From NCBI RefSeq assembly GCF_030272895.1, contig NZ_JALRNF010000018.1, positions 44,160-108,159 on the forward strand: 64,000 bases of DNA, written 5' to 3'. The first letter of the stretch is position 1. Each line of letters opens with the position of its first letter. Made by a program: the position numbers and the translations under genes. Source of the DNA: Pseudomonas sp. BGr12 (GTDB lineage: Bacteria > Pseudomonadota > Gammaproteobacteria > Pseudomonadales > Pseudomonadaceae). The notes below the pieces were generated by a model. The model did no database searches. It was given only the letters and a program-made list of their open reading frames with translations, and was not told where the DNA came from. Positions 36,407 to 44,854 of the stretch are shown here, piece by piece.

Positions 36407-37687
36407 TTACGCGAGTTCTGCGAAGCACTCTTCGATGATTGCCAGACCTTTGTCCAGTTGCTCATCAGGCGAGGTCAGCGGAACCAGGATACGCAGGACG
36501 TTGCCGTAGGTGCCGCACGACAGCAGGATCAGGCCCTTGTCACGCGCCTTGGCCACAACCGAAGCGACGGCGGTCGGGTTCGGGGTGTGGGAACCGGCCT
36601 TGTCGAAGACTTCAACAGCGATCATCGAGCCCAGGGCACGCACGTCACCGATGATCGGGTGCTTGTCCTGGATCTTGCGCAGGCCAGTGACCAGACGCTC
36701 GCCGACAGCCTTGCTGCGGTCCAGCAGTTTTTCTTCTTCGAACACTTCCATCACGGCCAGGGCCGCGGCGCAAGCGATCGGGCTACCGGCGTAGGTGCCG
36801 CCCAGGCCGCCTGGAGCGATGGCGTCCATGTACTCGGCCTTGCCGCACACGCCGGCCAGTGGGAAGCCACCGGCGATCGACTTGGCGAAGGTGGTCAGGT
36901 CAGGCGCAACGCCCATCTGCTCCATGGCGAAGAAGGTGCCGGTACGGCCAGCGCCGGTCTGCACTTCGTCAGCGATCAGGAGGATGCCGTGCTGGTCGCA
37001 CAGGGCGCGCAGACGCTTCATGAATTCTTTCGGTGCGACGTAGAAACCACCTTCGCCCTGAACTGGCTCAAGGATGATGGCCGCGATGTCACGGGCTTCG
37101 GCGTCGTTCTTGAAGATGCGCTCGATCGAAGCGATCGAGTCGTCGATGCTCACACCGTGCAGCTCGTTCGGGTAGATGGCGCGGAAGATGCCGCCTGGCA
37201 TCAGGCCCATGCCGGCCGAGTACGGCACGACTTTACCGGTCAGGCCCAGGGTCATCATGGTACGGCCGTGGTAAGCGCCGGTGAAGGCGATCACGCCAGC
37301 GCGGCCAGTGGCGGCACGGGCGATCTTGATGGCGTTCTCAACGGCTTCGGAACCGGTGGTGACCAGCAGGGTTTTCTTGGCGAAATCGCCTGGAACGCGA
37401 GCGTTGATCTTTTCGCACAGCTCGACGTAAGGCTCGTAGGCCAGAACCTGGAAGCAGGTGTGGGTCAGCTTGTGCAGTTGGGCTTCAACGGCAGCGATGA
37501 TCTTCGGATGCACGTGACCGGTGTTCAGTACCGCGATACCGCCAGCGAAGTCGATGAACTCGCGGCCTTCGACGTCAGTCACGGTGGCGTTCTTCGCCGT
37601 GTCGGCGAAAATCGGGTGGATCTGGCCAACACCGCGTGGAACAGCGGCGACACGACGTTGCATCAAAGATTCGTTGGTCTTGCTCAT
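36407..37687 (-). CDS. gabT: 4-aminobutyrate aminotransferase
   Basis: 426-residue PLP enzyme that transfers the amino group of GABA to 2-oxoglutarate, giving succinate semialdehyde. Landmarks are TTGSEAVENAIKIARAATGR, the PLP-contacting ADEVQTGAGRTG and the Schiff-base lysine in LTTFAKSIAGGFP. Start is ATG 37687 (MSKTNESLMQ). It lies 183 bp downstream of gabD, and the spacer contains a structured RNA. The product feeds GabD. Confidence 0.97.
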   Translation of the reverse strand: MSKTNESLMQRRVAAVPRGVGQIHPIFADTAKNATVTDVEGREFIDFAGGIAVLNTGHVHPKIIAAVEAQLHKLTHTCFQVLAYEPYVELCEKINARVPGDFAKKTLLVTTGSEAVENAIKIARAATGRAGVIAFTGAYHGRTMMTLGLTGKVVPYSAGMGLMPGGIFRAIYPNELHGVSIDDSIASIERIFKNDAEARDIAAIILEPVQGEGGFYVAPKEFMKRLRALCDQHGILLIADEVQTGAGRTGTFFAMEQMGVAPDLTTFAKSIAGGFPLAGVCGKAEYMDAIAPGGLGGTYAGSPIACAAALAVMEVFEEEKLLDRSKAVGERLVTGLRKIQDKHPIIGDVRALGSMIAVEVFDKAGSHTPNPTAVASVVAKARDKGLILLSCGTYGNVLRILVPLTSPDEQLDKGLAIIEECFAELA

Positions 37688-37699
37688 AGTGTCCTCAAT

Positions 37700-37795
37700 G
37701 CGCCACACCCAAGGTGGCGCGATTCAAGTCGGGGTGGCCGGTATTCAACTGCGGGCAGCATGCGTTGATCGACTGCCGCAGGGGCCCAGGCCACC
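37700..37795 (-). ncRNA. gabT RNA motif (structured leader between gabD and gabT)
   Basis: The gabD-gabT spacer contains two clear inverted repeats. One is a 7-bp perfect hairpin (gcgccac / gtggcgc) just upstream of the gabT ribosome site GAGGAC. The other is a longer nested structure, with an outer ggtggcc/ggccacc stem and an inner stem around gcgggcag/ctgccgc. A conserved RNA called the gabT motif is known at exactly this position (downstream of gabD, upstream of gabT) in Pseudomonas. I assign it by position plus structure, without a covariance-model match. Ligand or mechanism is unknown. Confidence 0.6.
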
Positions 37796-37870
37796 AGGTG
37801 TACGGTGTAAAAAGGCCAGCGAGACGTCGCTCTCGCGCCCCGCTGGCAGAGGTAAAGCCTTACGCTGCGA

Positions 37871-39313
37871 TCAGACGCTGATGCACAGGTATTTGATTTC
37901 CAGGTAGTCCTCGATGCCGTACTTGGAACCTTCGCGGCCCAGGCCCGAGGCCTTGATGCCGCCGAACGGCGCGACTTCGTTGGAGATCAGACCGGTGTTG
38001 ATTCCGACCATGCCGTATTCCAGGGCTTCGGCGACACGGAACACACGGCTCATGTCACGGGCATAGAAGTACGAGGCCAGACCGAACTCGGTATCGTTGG
38101 ACATGGCGATGACTTCGGCCTCGTCCTTGAAGCGGAACAGCGGCGCCAGCGGGCCGAAGGTTTCTTCCTTGGCCACGGCAGCATTCTTCGGCACGTTGAC
38201 CAGAACGGTCGGCTCGAAGAAGTTGCCTTCGATGATCTTGCCGCCGGTCAGCACCTGGGCGCCTTTGCCCACGGCGTCGGCGATGTGCTCCTGGACCTTG
38301 GCGACAGCTTTCTCGTCGATCAGCGGGCCAGTAGTAGTGCCTGCATCCAGGCCGTTGCCGATCTTCAGCTTGGCCACAGCGGCCTTGAGCTTCTCGGCGA
38401 AGGCGTCGTAGACACCGTCCTGCACATAGATACGGTTGGCGCAGACGCAGGTCTGGCCGTTGTTGCGGTACTTGGAGATGATCGCGCCCTCGACGGCCTT
38501 GTCCAGGTCAGCGTCGTCGAACACGATGAACGGGGCGTTGCCACCCAGCTCCAGGGAAACTTTCTTGATGTCCTTGGCGCATTCGGCCATCAGCTGGCGA
38601 CCGATTTCGGTCGAGCCGGTGAAGGACAGCTTGCGCACGATCGGGTTGCTGGTCAGCTCGCCGCCAACTTCGCCAGCGCTGCCGGTGACCACGCTCAGCA
38701 CGCCTTTCGGAATGCCGGCACGCTCGGCCAGTTCGACCAGGGCCAGGGCGGAGTACGGGGTCTGCGAGGCAGGCTTGAGCACCATGGTGCAGCCAGCGGC
38801 CAGGGCCGGGCCGGCTTTACGGGTGATCATCGCGGCCGGGAAGTTCCACGGGGTGATCGCTGCGGTTACGCCGATTGGTTGCTTGATGACGATCAGGCGC
38901 TTGTCTGGCTGGTGGCCAGGAATGGTGTCGCCATAGATACGCTTGGCTTCTTCGGCGAACCACTCGATGAACGAGGCGGCATAGACGATTTCGCCCTTGG
39001 CTTCGGCCAGTGGCTTGCCCTGCTCGGTGGTCATCAGGCGGGCCAGGTCGTCCTGGTGCTCGATCATCAATTCGAACCAACGACGCAGCTTGCCAGCACG
39101 TTCCTTGGCGGTCAGTGCGCGCCAGGCCGGCAGCGCCTTGTCGGCGGCCTCGATGGCACGACGGGTTTCAGCGGCGCCCATCTTCGGCACGGTGCCGATG
39201 ATTTCGCCGGTGGCCGGGTTGTTGACCTTGATGGTCTGACCGTTGTCCGCGTCCAACCACACGCCATCGATAAAGGCTTGCTGGCGGAACAACTGGGCGT
39301 CTTTAAGCTGCAT
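37871..39313 (-). CDS. gabD: NADP-dependent succinate-semialdehyde dehydrogenase
   Basis: 480-residue aldehyde dehydrogenase that oxidises succinate semialdehyde to succinate. Motifs are TPWNFPAAMITRKAGPALAAG, KLSFTGSTEIGRQL, the catalytic glutamate in VSLELGGNAP and the catalytic cysteine in NNGQTCVCANR. The length equals E. coli GabD within a few residues. It forms an operon with gabT. The approximately 260-bp upstream region is AT-rich and carries a small dyad (39377-39394). Confidence 0.97.
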   Translation of the reverse strand: MQLKDAQLFRQQAFIDGVWLDADNGQTIKVNNPATGEIIGTVPKMGAAETRRAIEAADKALPAWRALTAKERAGKLRRWFELMIEHQDDLARLMTTEQGKPLAEAKGEIVYAASFIEWFAEEAKRIYGDTIPGHQPDKRLIVIKQPIGVTAAITPWNFPAAMITRKAGPALAAGCTMVLKPASQTPYSALALVELAERAGIPKGVLSVVTGSAGEVGGELTSNPIVRKLSFTGSTEIGRQLMAECAKDIKKVSLELGGNAPFIVFDDADLDKAVEGAIISKYRNNGQTCVCANRIYVQDGVYDAFAEKLKAAVAKLKIGNGLDAGTTTGPLIDEKAVAKVQEHIADAVGKGAQVLTGGKIIEGNFFEPTVLVNVPKNAAVAKEETFGPLAPLFRFKDEAEVIAMSNDTEFGLASYFYARDMSRVFRVAEALEYGMVGINTGLISNEVAPFGGIKASGLGREGSKYGIEDYLEIKYLCISV

Positions 39314-39376
39314 GTCGGCTTCCTTAACGGCACCGTGCAGGCACGGAGCGAATTATTGATTGTAGAAAAAGGAGAG

Positions 39377-39394
39377 CGTTTGAAATCTCAAACG
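39377..39394. promoter_or_regulatory. Dyad upstream of gabD
   Basis: Perfect 7-bp inverted repeat cgtttga-aatc-tcaaacg about 64 bp upstream of the gabD start. It could be an operator or a 5' UTR hairpin of the gabDT operon. Identity of any regulator is unknown. Confidence 0.35.
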
Positions 39395-39573
39395 AATCCT
39401 AGGAGCAACGAAGAGAAAGGACAATAGGGTGTTCGAAAAAAAGAACAAAAAGCGCTGTGCGGCCGCTTTTTTCGGATCAACGACATTTATAGACCACAAA
39501 GTGTGCGAAATCGCCCACACACATTCTGACGATGGACGCCGCCAGTCTAGATGGGTATCATGGCGCCCGCGTT

Positions 39574-39650
39574 GCACTCGTAGCTCAGCTGGATAGAGTA
39601 CTGCCCTCCGAAGGCAGGGGTCGTGGGTTCGAATCCCGCCGAGTGCGCCA
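39574..39650 (+). tRNA. tRNA-Arg (anticodon CCG)
   Basis: 77-nt cloverleaf with an encoded CCA end. The acceptor stem is gcactcg/cgagtgc, the D-arm is gctc..gagt, the anticodon stem ctgcc/ggcag carries loop ctccgaa (anticodon CCG, reading CGG), and the T-arm is gtggg-ttcgaat-cccgc. It is isolated between gabD and a structured element. A small inverted repeat (ccctttgg/ccaaaggg) follows within 30 bp. Confidence 0.96.
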
Positions 39651-39854
39651 TCTTCCTCTCCCTTTGGTCCCAAAGGGCTGGCGTTTCTGCCGAACACCTA
39701 TCCTAGTCGCGAATGTGGTTCTTGCCACAGTGTCAGATTTTGTTTCGAACTTTCGAAATCGCTGGCTGATTTTGCGTCCTAGGAAATAACCTACCCAGTC
39801 TGTCGATGCCCGTCTGATTGTCCCTGGGAATTCGTACCTCTAGGCTGCTGTCCG

Positions 39855-40022
39855 TCACCGAAACTCGGTGATCGGGTGTGGTAACCCGAGGTGTTGAATT
39901 CAATACAGCCTATGGCGGCTGTGCGTGGGAGGCTTTCGAGCCTGCCGGGTTTTGAATTCTCGTCCGGTTTACCACCCTGCGCACAGCTGCCACCCATTCG
40001 TGTGGTAACGGATAACGGTGTC
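39855..40022 (+). ncRNA. Candidate structured RNA element upstream of the DUF6124 gene
   Basis: The 395-bp stretch between the tRNA and the DUF6124 gene has no credible gene, but it contains several consecutive hairpins: tcaccga-aac-tcggtga, cgggt...acccg, aggct-ttcg-agcct (a tetraloop hairpin), and a long-range pairing of ggcggctgtgcg with the later gcgcacagctgcc. The ttgaattc palindrome also recurs. Together they would form a compact multi-stem RNA ending about 25 bp before the DUF6124 start. I recall similar sequence before DUF3077/DUF6124 genes in Pseudomonas but know no assigned function. Confidence 0.45.
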
Positions 40023-40045
40023 AGCCCCACAGCTGAGAATTCGAC

Positions 40046-40348
40046 ATGAAGAAAATCGTTCCCGATCCACCGCTGGACCATTCCGCCACTACCGCCCACA
40101 CCATCTTCGGCAGCTGCCAGGCCGGTCACTCTCCCCTGTTCGCCGTCTGTTCCGGCATCGCCGCCCACGACGCGCTGGTGCATGTTTCACTTTACCTGGG
40201 CTGCGCCTACGACACCGGCTACAAGGCCATGGATGACATTGACCCCGCCAGCAAGGGCTTTCTCTGGTCCACCCTGCATTCGGTGGAAATGGCCAAGGGG
40301 CTGGTGGATGCGTTGCTCGATGGCCTGGAAGATCGGGCCACACTGTAG
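40046..40348 (+). CDS. DUF6124 (formerly DUF3077) family small protein
   Basis: 100-residue cytosolic protein typical of the Pseudomonas-restricted DUF6124/DUF3077 family. It has an N-terminal MKKIVPDPPLD, the GIAAHDALVHVSLYLGCAYD segment and a C-terminal amphipathic helix (HSVEMAKGLVDALLDGLED). These proteins often occur in many copies per genome and have no known function. A GAGAATTC site precedes the ATG. The structured element just upstream is likely its leader. Confidence 0.8.
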   Translation: MKKIVPDPPLDHSATTAHTIFGSCQAGHSPLFAVCSGIAAHDALVHVSLYLGCAYDTGYKAMDDIDPASKGFLWSTLHSVEMAKGLVDALLDGLEDRATL

Positions 40349-40528
40349 CCGTTGCCGCCAGGCTGCGATCTGTAGATTGAGCGCCTTCTCTTCAACCTCA
40401 CTCGCCAAGCCCGAACGATGACGTTTTTCAATCGACTCGATGCCGCTTTCTCCCTTGCCCTGCAGCCTTCTGTACACGATTCTGTAGGTATCTGCCGTCA
40501 ACCACTCCATGCATTGCAGAGGCGCACT

Positions 40529-40969
40529 ATGAAAACCGTGGCACAGCTTCTTAAAACCAAAGCGCAGCAGCATCACCAGGTTCATACCATCGCCCCGGAC
40601 CAGATGGTGCTCGACGCACTGAGGTTGATGGCCGAGAAGAACGTCGGTGCCCTGCCGGTCGTCGAAGGTGGCCAGGTGGTGGGGATCGTCAGTGAGCGCG
40701 ACTATGCACGCAAGATGGTGCTCAAGGGGCGTTCGTCGGTGGGCACCCCGGTCAGCGCGATCATGAGCGCGCCGGTGATCACGGTCGCCCCGCACCAGAA
40801 CATCGACTACTGCATGAACATGATGACCAACAGCCACCTGCGGCACCTGCCGGTGGTGGAGAACGGCGAGCTGCTGGGCCTGCTGTCGATCGGTGACCTG
40901 GTCAAGGAAGCCATCGCCGAACAGGCCAACATGATCCAGCAACTGGAACAATACATCCGCGGCGACTGA
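40529..40969 (+). CDS. Tandem CBS-domain protein
   Basis: 146-residue protein made of two CBS domains (about 10-65 and 75-135) that form one Bateman module. Landmarks are LRLMAEKNVGALPVVEGGQVVGIVSERDYARKM and MMTNSHLRHLPVVENGELLGLLSIGDLV. Such stand-alone modules bind adenine nucleotides and often regulate other proteins. I chose the ATG at 40529 (MKTVAQLLKT) with an AGAGG site. The longer upstream frame is not homologous. The partner is unknown. Confidence 0.9.
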   Translation: MKTVAQLLKTKAQQHHQVHTIAPDQMVLDALRLMAEKNVGALPVVEGGQVVGIVSERDYARKMVLKGRSSVGTPVSAIMSAPVITVAPHQNIDYCMNMMTNSHLRHLPVVENGELLGLLSIGDLVKEAIAEQANMIQQLEQYIRGD

Positions 40970-40985
40970 GTCGCCGCGAACCGTA

Positions 40986-41627
40986 TCAGCGGTATTCGCC
41001 CTCCAGCTCGTCGAGCTGGTGGTCGAAGCTGCGCAGGCGCGCCGACCAGGTATACACCAGCACTTCCAGATCCCGATTGAGCACCGCCGCCCCGCCGCGG
41101 CCGCTGCTTTGCTGCGAGTCGCACAGGTCCAGCTGATAACGTTCGCGGGCCATGGCGGTGGCCACGGTGGAAAGCTCGCGGGCGTTGTCGAACCAGTGAC
41201 GGCGGCGGTCGTGGGTTTCCCGGTCGAGCTCCCGGCATTGTCGCTTCAGGGCTTCCAGGCTCTGCTCCAGCGGCGTGCCTTCAAGCTCACCCATGACTTC
41301 CTGGAAGGTCCGCCCCGGTTGCCAGTAACTGCCCCAGAAGTAGCGGTCGAATACCGTCTCGACGCGGCGCAGGGCAACCTTGGTGTTCCAGATCGCGACC
41401 AGCGTGCGGCCCTGGGCCAGTTGGCGCTTGTTGACCCGCAACTGCTGCCAGGCGATCCATGCCAGCGCAGTCAACGCCAGCGCCCCGATCAGCCCGGCGG
41501 CGGCGTAGAGGAACGTCAGGGCCTGGTCCAGCTGATAGGCCTGTCTGACGCCATAGAAATAGCCGGCGGTCAGCAGGCCCAGGACTGTCACGACACACCA
41601 GAAACCGACGGCGTAGGGATCTTTCAT
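40986..41627 (-). CDS. Conserved hypothetical inner-membrane protein
   Basis: 213-residue protein with two N-terminal transmembrane helices (about 8-27 and 36-57), then a long helical cytoplasmic domain rich in Arg and Glu with WNTKVALRRVETVFDRYFWGSYW. I do not recognise a family. The ATG at 41627 is preceded by a GGGGAT ribosome site. It is convergent with the CBS gene. Confidence 0.6.
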   Translation of the reverse strand: MKDPYAVGFWCVVTVLGLLTAGYFYGVRQAYQLDQALTFLYAAAGLIGALALTALAWIAWQQLRVNKRQLAQGRTLVAIWNTKVALRRVETVFDRYFWGSYWQPGRTFQEVMGELEGTPLEQSLEALKRQCRELDRETHDRRRHWFDNARELSTVATAMARERYQLDLCDSQQSSGRGGAAVLNRDLEVLVYTWSARLRSFDHQLDELEGEYR

Positions 41628-41699
41628 TGGCGCTATCCCCCTGTTGTTTTTTCCTGAGCATAGCAACGCCGAACACCGCTATCAGGTGCCGCTCAGCGT

Positions 41700-41942
41700 T
41701 TATTTTCTGGGACGCCTGAGGGCCTCGTTGAGCTGGTCGAACAGCTCCGCCCAGTCGGCATCCTGAAGGATGCTGTCTTGCAGGAATGCTTTCTGGCCGG
41801 CGTTCCAGAACGGTGCATCGACCAGTTTTATCTCCCCCTTGAGCGGAGAATGGGTGGTGATGAACTGGTCGATGCCGACGGGATCGTCAGGCAGGCCCAG
41901 TTGTTTGAAAAGGTCTGAAAACGGGTGTATTGGCTTTTCCAT
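41700..41942 (-). CDS. DUF2789 domain-containing protein
   Basis: 80-residue cytosolic protein matching the DUF2789 family: HPFSDLFKQLGLPDDPVGIDQFI and the middle APFWNAGQKAFLQDSI are the conserved parts. Function is unknown. It lies between the membrane protein gene and the YbaK-type gene in the same direction. Confidence 0.82.
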   Translation of the reverse strand: MEKPIHPFSDLFKQLGLPDDPVGIDQFITTHSPLKGEIKLVDAPFWNAGQKAFLQDSILQDADWAELFDQLNEALRRPRK

Positions 41943-42002
41943 TCGTCACTCCTTAAGGCCAGGCGGGGCATCCACGACGCCTGCCTGGCGGTGGGTTGGT
42001 CA

Positions 42003-42461
42003 TCAGCAAACCTCGCGCACTTCGGCGTGAGGCACCAGTTTCAGGTACTCCTTCACTTTCATGTGGATCAGGTGATCGTGATCGCCGGCTTCGACGTAGA
42101 TGTCGTCCTGACGGGTCAAGGTCGGGTCGACCAGCATCTTCAGCGAGTAAGCATCGCCCAGCGCAGGAATGGCGCCCCGTTCGCAGTCGCCGAACAGGTG
42201 GGGCAGATTACTTTCGCTGGTCATGTGCCACTGCCCGGTGACAGGCACCTTGCTCATGTCCAGGTGCCGGTTGGCCGGCAACACGGCCATCAGGTAGTTG
42301 CCGTGGCGGTCGTCGAGCATGACCGACTTGGCCACCCGTTCGGCCGGTACTCCAGCCAGGCGTGCCGATTCGAGACTGGTGGACGAATGCGCGTGAGGAA
42401 CGATGTCATAGTCGCAGCCGGCCTTGTCCAGGCATTGCTGCAGGGTTTTTGCCATACGCAT
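42003..42461 (-). CDS. YbaK/EbsC-type aminoacyl-tRNA deacylase
   Basis: 152-residue INS/YbaK-fold protein. The conserved lysine of the editing site lies in VAKSVMLDD, and the family pattern continues with NYLMAVLPANRHLD and GAIPALGDAYSLKMLVD. Such proteins hydrolyse mischarged aminoacyl-tRNA (for example Cys- or Ala-tRNAPro). Start is ATG 42461 with a GGAGG site. The longer frame from 42587 is not supported. Specificity cannot be read from sequence. Confidence 0.87.
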   Translation of the reverse strand: MRMAKTLQQCLDKAGCDYDIVPHAHSSTSLESARLAGVPAERVAKSVMLDDRHGNYLMAVLPANRHLDMSKVPVTGQWHMTSESNLPHLFGDCERGAIPALGDAYSLKMLVDPTLTRQDDIYVEAGDHDHLIHMKVKEYLKLVPHAEVREVC

Positions 42462-42563
42462 GATGCACCTCCGGATACTGCTCCCCCACTTCTGAAGTTT
42501 AGGCCGTATAGCCTGAGGCAGCCGACTAAACTTAGAGAACACGTACAGCCCGGGTGAATTCAG

Positions 42564-43949
42564 GTGATCGCTCGCTGGTGTCGGCACCTGCTGCTTCTGC
42601 TCCTGCTCGGCGCGCTACCGGGCGGCCAGGCTGCGCCGGGGCCCGCGGTGATGGTGCTGAGCATCAATGACGCCATTGGTCCGGCCAGTGCCGATTACCT
42701 GATACGCGGCCTGGAGCATGCAAAGACCGAGCAGGCGCAACTGGTGGTGATCCGCCTCGACACCCCCGGCGGGCTCGACAGTTCGATGCGCGAGATCATC
42801 AAGGCGATCCTGGCCAGCCCCGTGCCCGTCGCCAGCTTCGTCGCCCCCAGTGGTGCCCGCGCCGCCAGCGCCGGCACCTACCTGTTGTACGCCAGTCACG
42901 TCGCGGCCATGGCCCCGGGCACCAACCTCGGCGCCGCCACGCCGGTGCAAATCGGCGGCCTGCCCGGCACCCCCAAGGATCCCGCAGCACCGCCGGCAAC
43001 GCCCACCGGTGACAAGCAGGCTCCGCGCAGTGAACAAGACACCCTGACCCGCAAGCAGGTCAACGATGCGGCTGCCTACATCCGCAGCCTGGCCCAGTTG
43101 CGCGGGCGCAACGCCGACTGGGCCGAACAGGCCGTACGCGAGGCCGTGAGCCTGCCGGCCAATGAGGCCGTACGCCTGAAGGTGGTCGACCTGGTGGCCA
43201 ATGACCTCCCAGACCTGCTGCGCCAGCTCGACGGCAAGACCCTGGAGGTCGCCGGCCAGTCACAGCAACTGCATACCCGCGATGCGCCGCTGGTCGAGCG
43301 CCAGCCGGACTGGCGCACACGGCTGCTGGCGATCATCACCAATCCCAGCGTGGCGCTGATCCTGATCATGATCGGGGTCTATGGCCTGATGTTCGAGTTC
43401 ATGAGCCCCGGCTCCGGGGTGGGTGGGGTGATCGGCGGCATCTGCCTGTTGCTGGCCTTGTATGCCTTGCAGCTATTGCCGGTCAGCTATGCCGGCGCTG
43501 CCCTGATCCTGCTGGGCCTGGCCTTCATGATTGCCGAGGCGTTCCTGCCCAGCTTCGGCGTGGTCGGCTTTGGCGGCATTGTCGCCTTCGTGGTCGGCGC
43601 GGTGATCCTCATGGACACCGATGTACCGGGCTTCGGCATTCCTTTGCCGTTGATCCTGACCCTGGCCCTGCTCTCGGCCTTGTTGCTGGGCGGTGTGCTG
43701 GGCATGGCCATAAAAGCGCGCAGGCGGGCGCTGGTCAGTGGCGATGCCGGCCTGGTCGGCAGCCTGGCCACGGTGATGGCGGTCAATGACAGCGATCCGT
43801 ACATCGGCTCGGTGCAGGCACAGGGTGAACAGTGGCAGGCCCAGTGCCAGACGCCACTTACCGTCGGACAACGTGTCCGGGTGATCTCACGCAAAGGCGT
43901 ACTACTGGACGTCAGCGCGGCGGCGGATGCCGTGGCGCAAGGAGACTGA
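42564..43949 (+). CDS. NfeD-type membrane serine protease (ClpP class)
   Basis: 461-residue protein: signal peptide (about 1-23), a ClpP-like Ser-Lys protease domain (about 28-225) with nucleophile Ser102 in the AASAG motif of [14 protein letters not shown], then four transmembrane helices (about 255-385) and a C-terminal NfeD OB-fold (about 390-461). It starts at a GTG. Together with the slipin gene 2 bp downstream it forms the widespread NfeD-stomatin pair, in which the protease cleaves the C-terminus of the stomatin partner and affects membrane microdomains. Confidence 0.93.
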   Translation: MIARWCRHLLLLLLLGALPGGQAAPGPAVMVLSINDAIGPASADYLIRGLEHAKTEQAQLVVIRLDTPGGLDSSMREIIKAILASPVPVASFVAPSGARAASAGTYLLYASHVAAMAPGTNLGAATPVQIGGLPGTPKDPAAPPATPTGDKQAPRSEQDTLTRKQVNDAAAYIRSLAQLRGRNADWAEQAVREAVSLPANEAVRLKVVDLVANDLPDLLRQLDGKTLEVAGQSQQLHTRDAPLVERQPDWRTRLLAIITNPSVALILIMIGVYGLMFEFMSPGSGVGGVIGGICLLLALYALQLLPVSYAGAALILLGLAFMIAEAFLPSFGVVGFGGIVAFVVGAVILMDTDVPGFGIPLPLILTLALLSALLLGGVLGMAIKARRRALVSGDAGLVGSLATVMAVNDSDPYIGSVQAQGEQWQAQCQTPLTVGQRVRVISRKGVLLDVSAAADAVAQGD

Positions 43950-43951
43950 GC

Positions 43952-44698
43952 ATGTTCTTCGAACTGGGCTTTGGTGCAGTGCTGGCGCTGACCGCGGTGC
44001 TGTTGCTGTCGGCGTTTCGCATCCTGCGCGAATACGAACGGGGCGTGGTGTTCCAGCTGGGGCGCTTCTGGCGGGTCAAGGGGCCGGGGCTGGTGCTGCT
44101 GATTCCGGGCGTGCAGCAGATGGTCCGGGTCGACCTGCGCACCGTGGTGCTGGATGTGCCGCCGCAGGACGTGATCACCCGCGACAACGTCTCGGTGAAG
44201 GTCAATGCGGTGCTCTACTTTCGCGTGCTCGACCCGCAGAAGGCGATCATCCAGGTCGAGGACTTTCTCATGGCCACCAGCCAGCTGGCCCAGACCACCC
44301 TGCGCGCGGTACTCGGCAAGCATGAACTGGACGAGCTGCTGGCCGAGCGGGAACGCCTGAACCTGGACATCCGCCAGGTGCTCGACGCGCAGACCGATGC
44401 CTGGGGGATCAAGGTGGCCAATGTCGAGATCAAGCATGTCGACCTCAATGAGTCGATGATCCGCGCCATCGCCCGCCAGGCCGAAGCCGAACGTGAGCGG
44501 CGGGCCAAGGTGATCCATGCCGAGGGTGAATTGCAGGCCTCGGAAAAGCTGATGCAGGCGGCGGAAATGCTCGGTCGCCAATCGGGGGCCATGCAGCTGC
44601 GTTACATGCAGACGTTGGGCAGCATTGCCGGGGACAAGTCATCGACCATTGTCTTCCCGCTGCCGATCGATCTGCTCAAGGGGTTTGCGGATAAGTGA
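43952..44698 (+). CDS. Slipin/stomatin SPFH protein
   Basis: 248-residue SPFH-family protein with one N-terminal hydrophobic segment (about 5-21), an SPFH/Band 7 domain ([28 protein letters not shown] to about 180) and a coiled-coil rich in Glu/Arg ([23 protein letters not shown]). Partner of the adjacent NfeD protease. The ATG at 43952 has a strong GGAG site. The upstream in-frame extension is the 3' end of nfeD. Confidence 0.93.
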   Translation: MFFELGFGAVLALTAVLLLSAFRILREYERGVVFQLGRFWRVKGPGLVLLIPGVQQMVRVDLRTVVLDVPPQDVITRDNVSVKVNAVLYFRVLDPQKAIIQVEDFLMATSQLAQTTLRAVLGKHELDELLAERERLNLDIRQVLDAQTDAWGIKVANVEIKHVDLNESMIRAIARQAEAERERRAKVIHAEGELQASEKLMQAAEMLGRQSGAMQLRYMQTLGSIAGDKSSTIVFPLPIDLLKGFADK

Positions 44699-44720
44699 GG
44701 CTGGGGCTGCTTTGCAGCCC

Positions 44721-44833
44721 ATCGCAGGCTCCGCCAGCTCCCACAGGTGCAGCATTGATACCTGTGGGAGCCGGCACAGCCAATGATGCAAGATGCAGCC
44801 TTGCTACCTGTGGGAGCTGGCGAAGCCTGCGAT
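44721..44833. repeat. Cluster of family-A REP units
   Basis: Three related REP units in about 110 bp: one at the left (atcgcaggctccgccagctc), one central copy in the opposite orientation, and one at the right (gtgggagctggcgaagcctg). They lie between the convergent slipin and outer-membrane lipoprotein genes. This is the only multi-unit REP cluster in the window. Confidence 0.8.
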
Positions 44834-44854
44834 GCAAGGCGCAGCCTTGCTACC

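Noticed and set aside
39651..39780. An integrated element at the 3' end of tRNA-Arg
   Set aside because: I see no integrase, no second copy of the tRNA 3' end within the window and no foreign base composition, so no island boundary can be claimed here.
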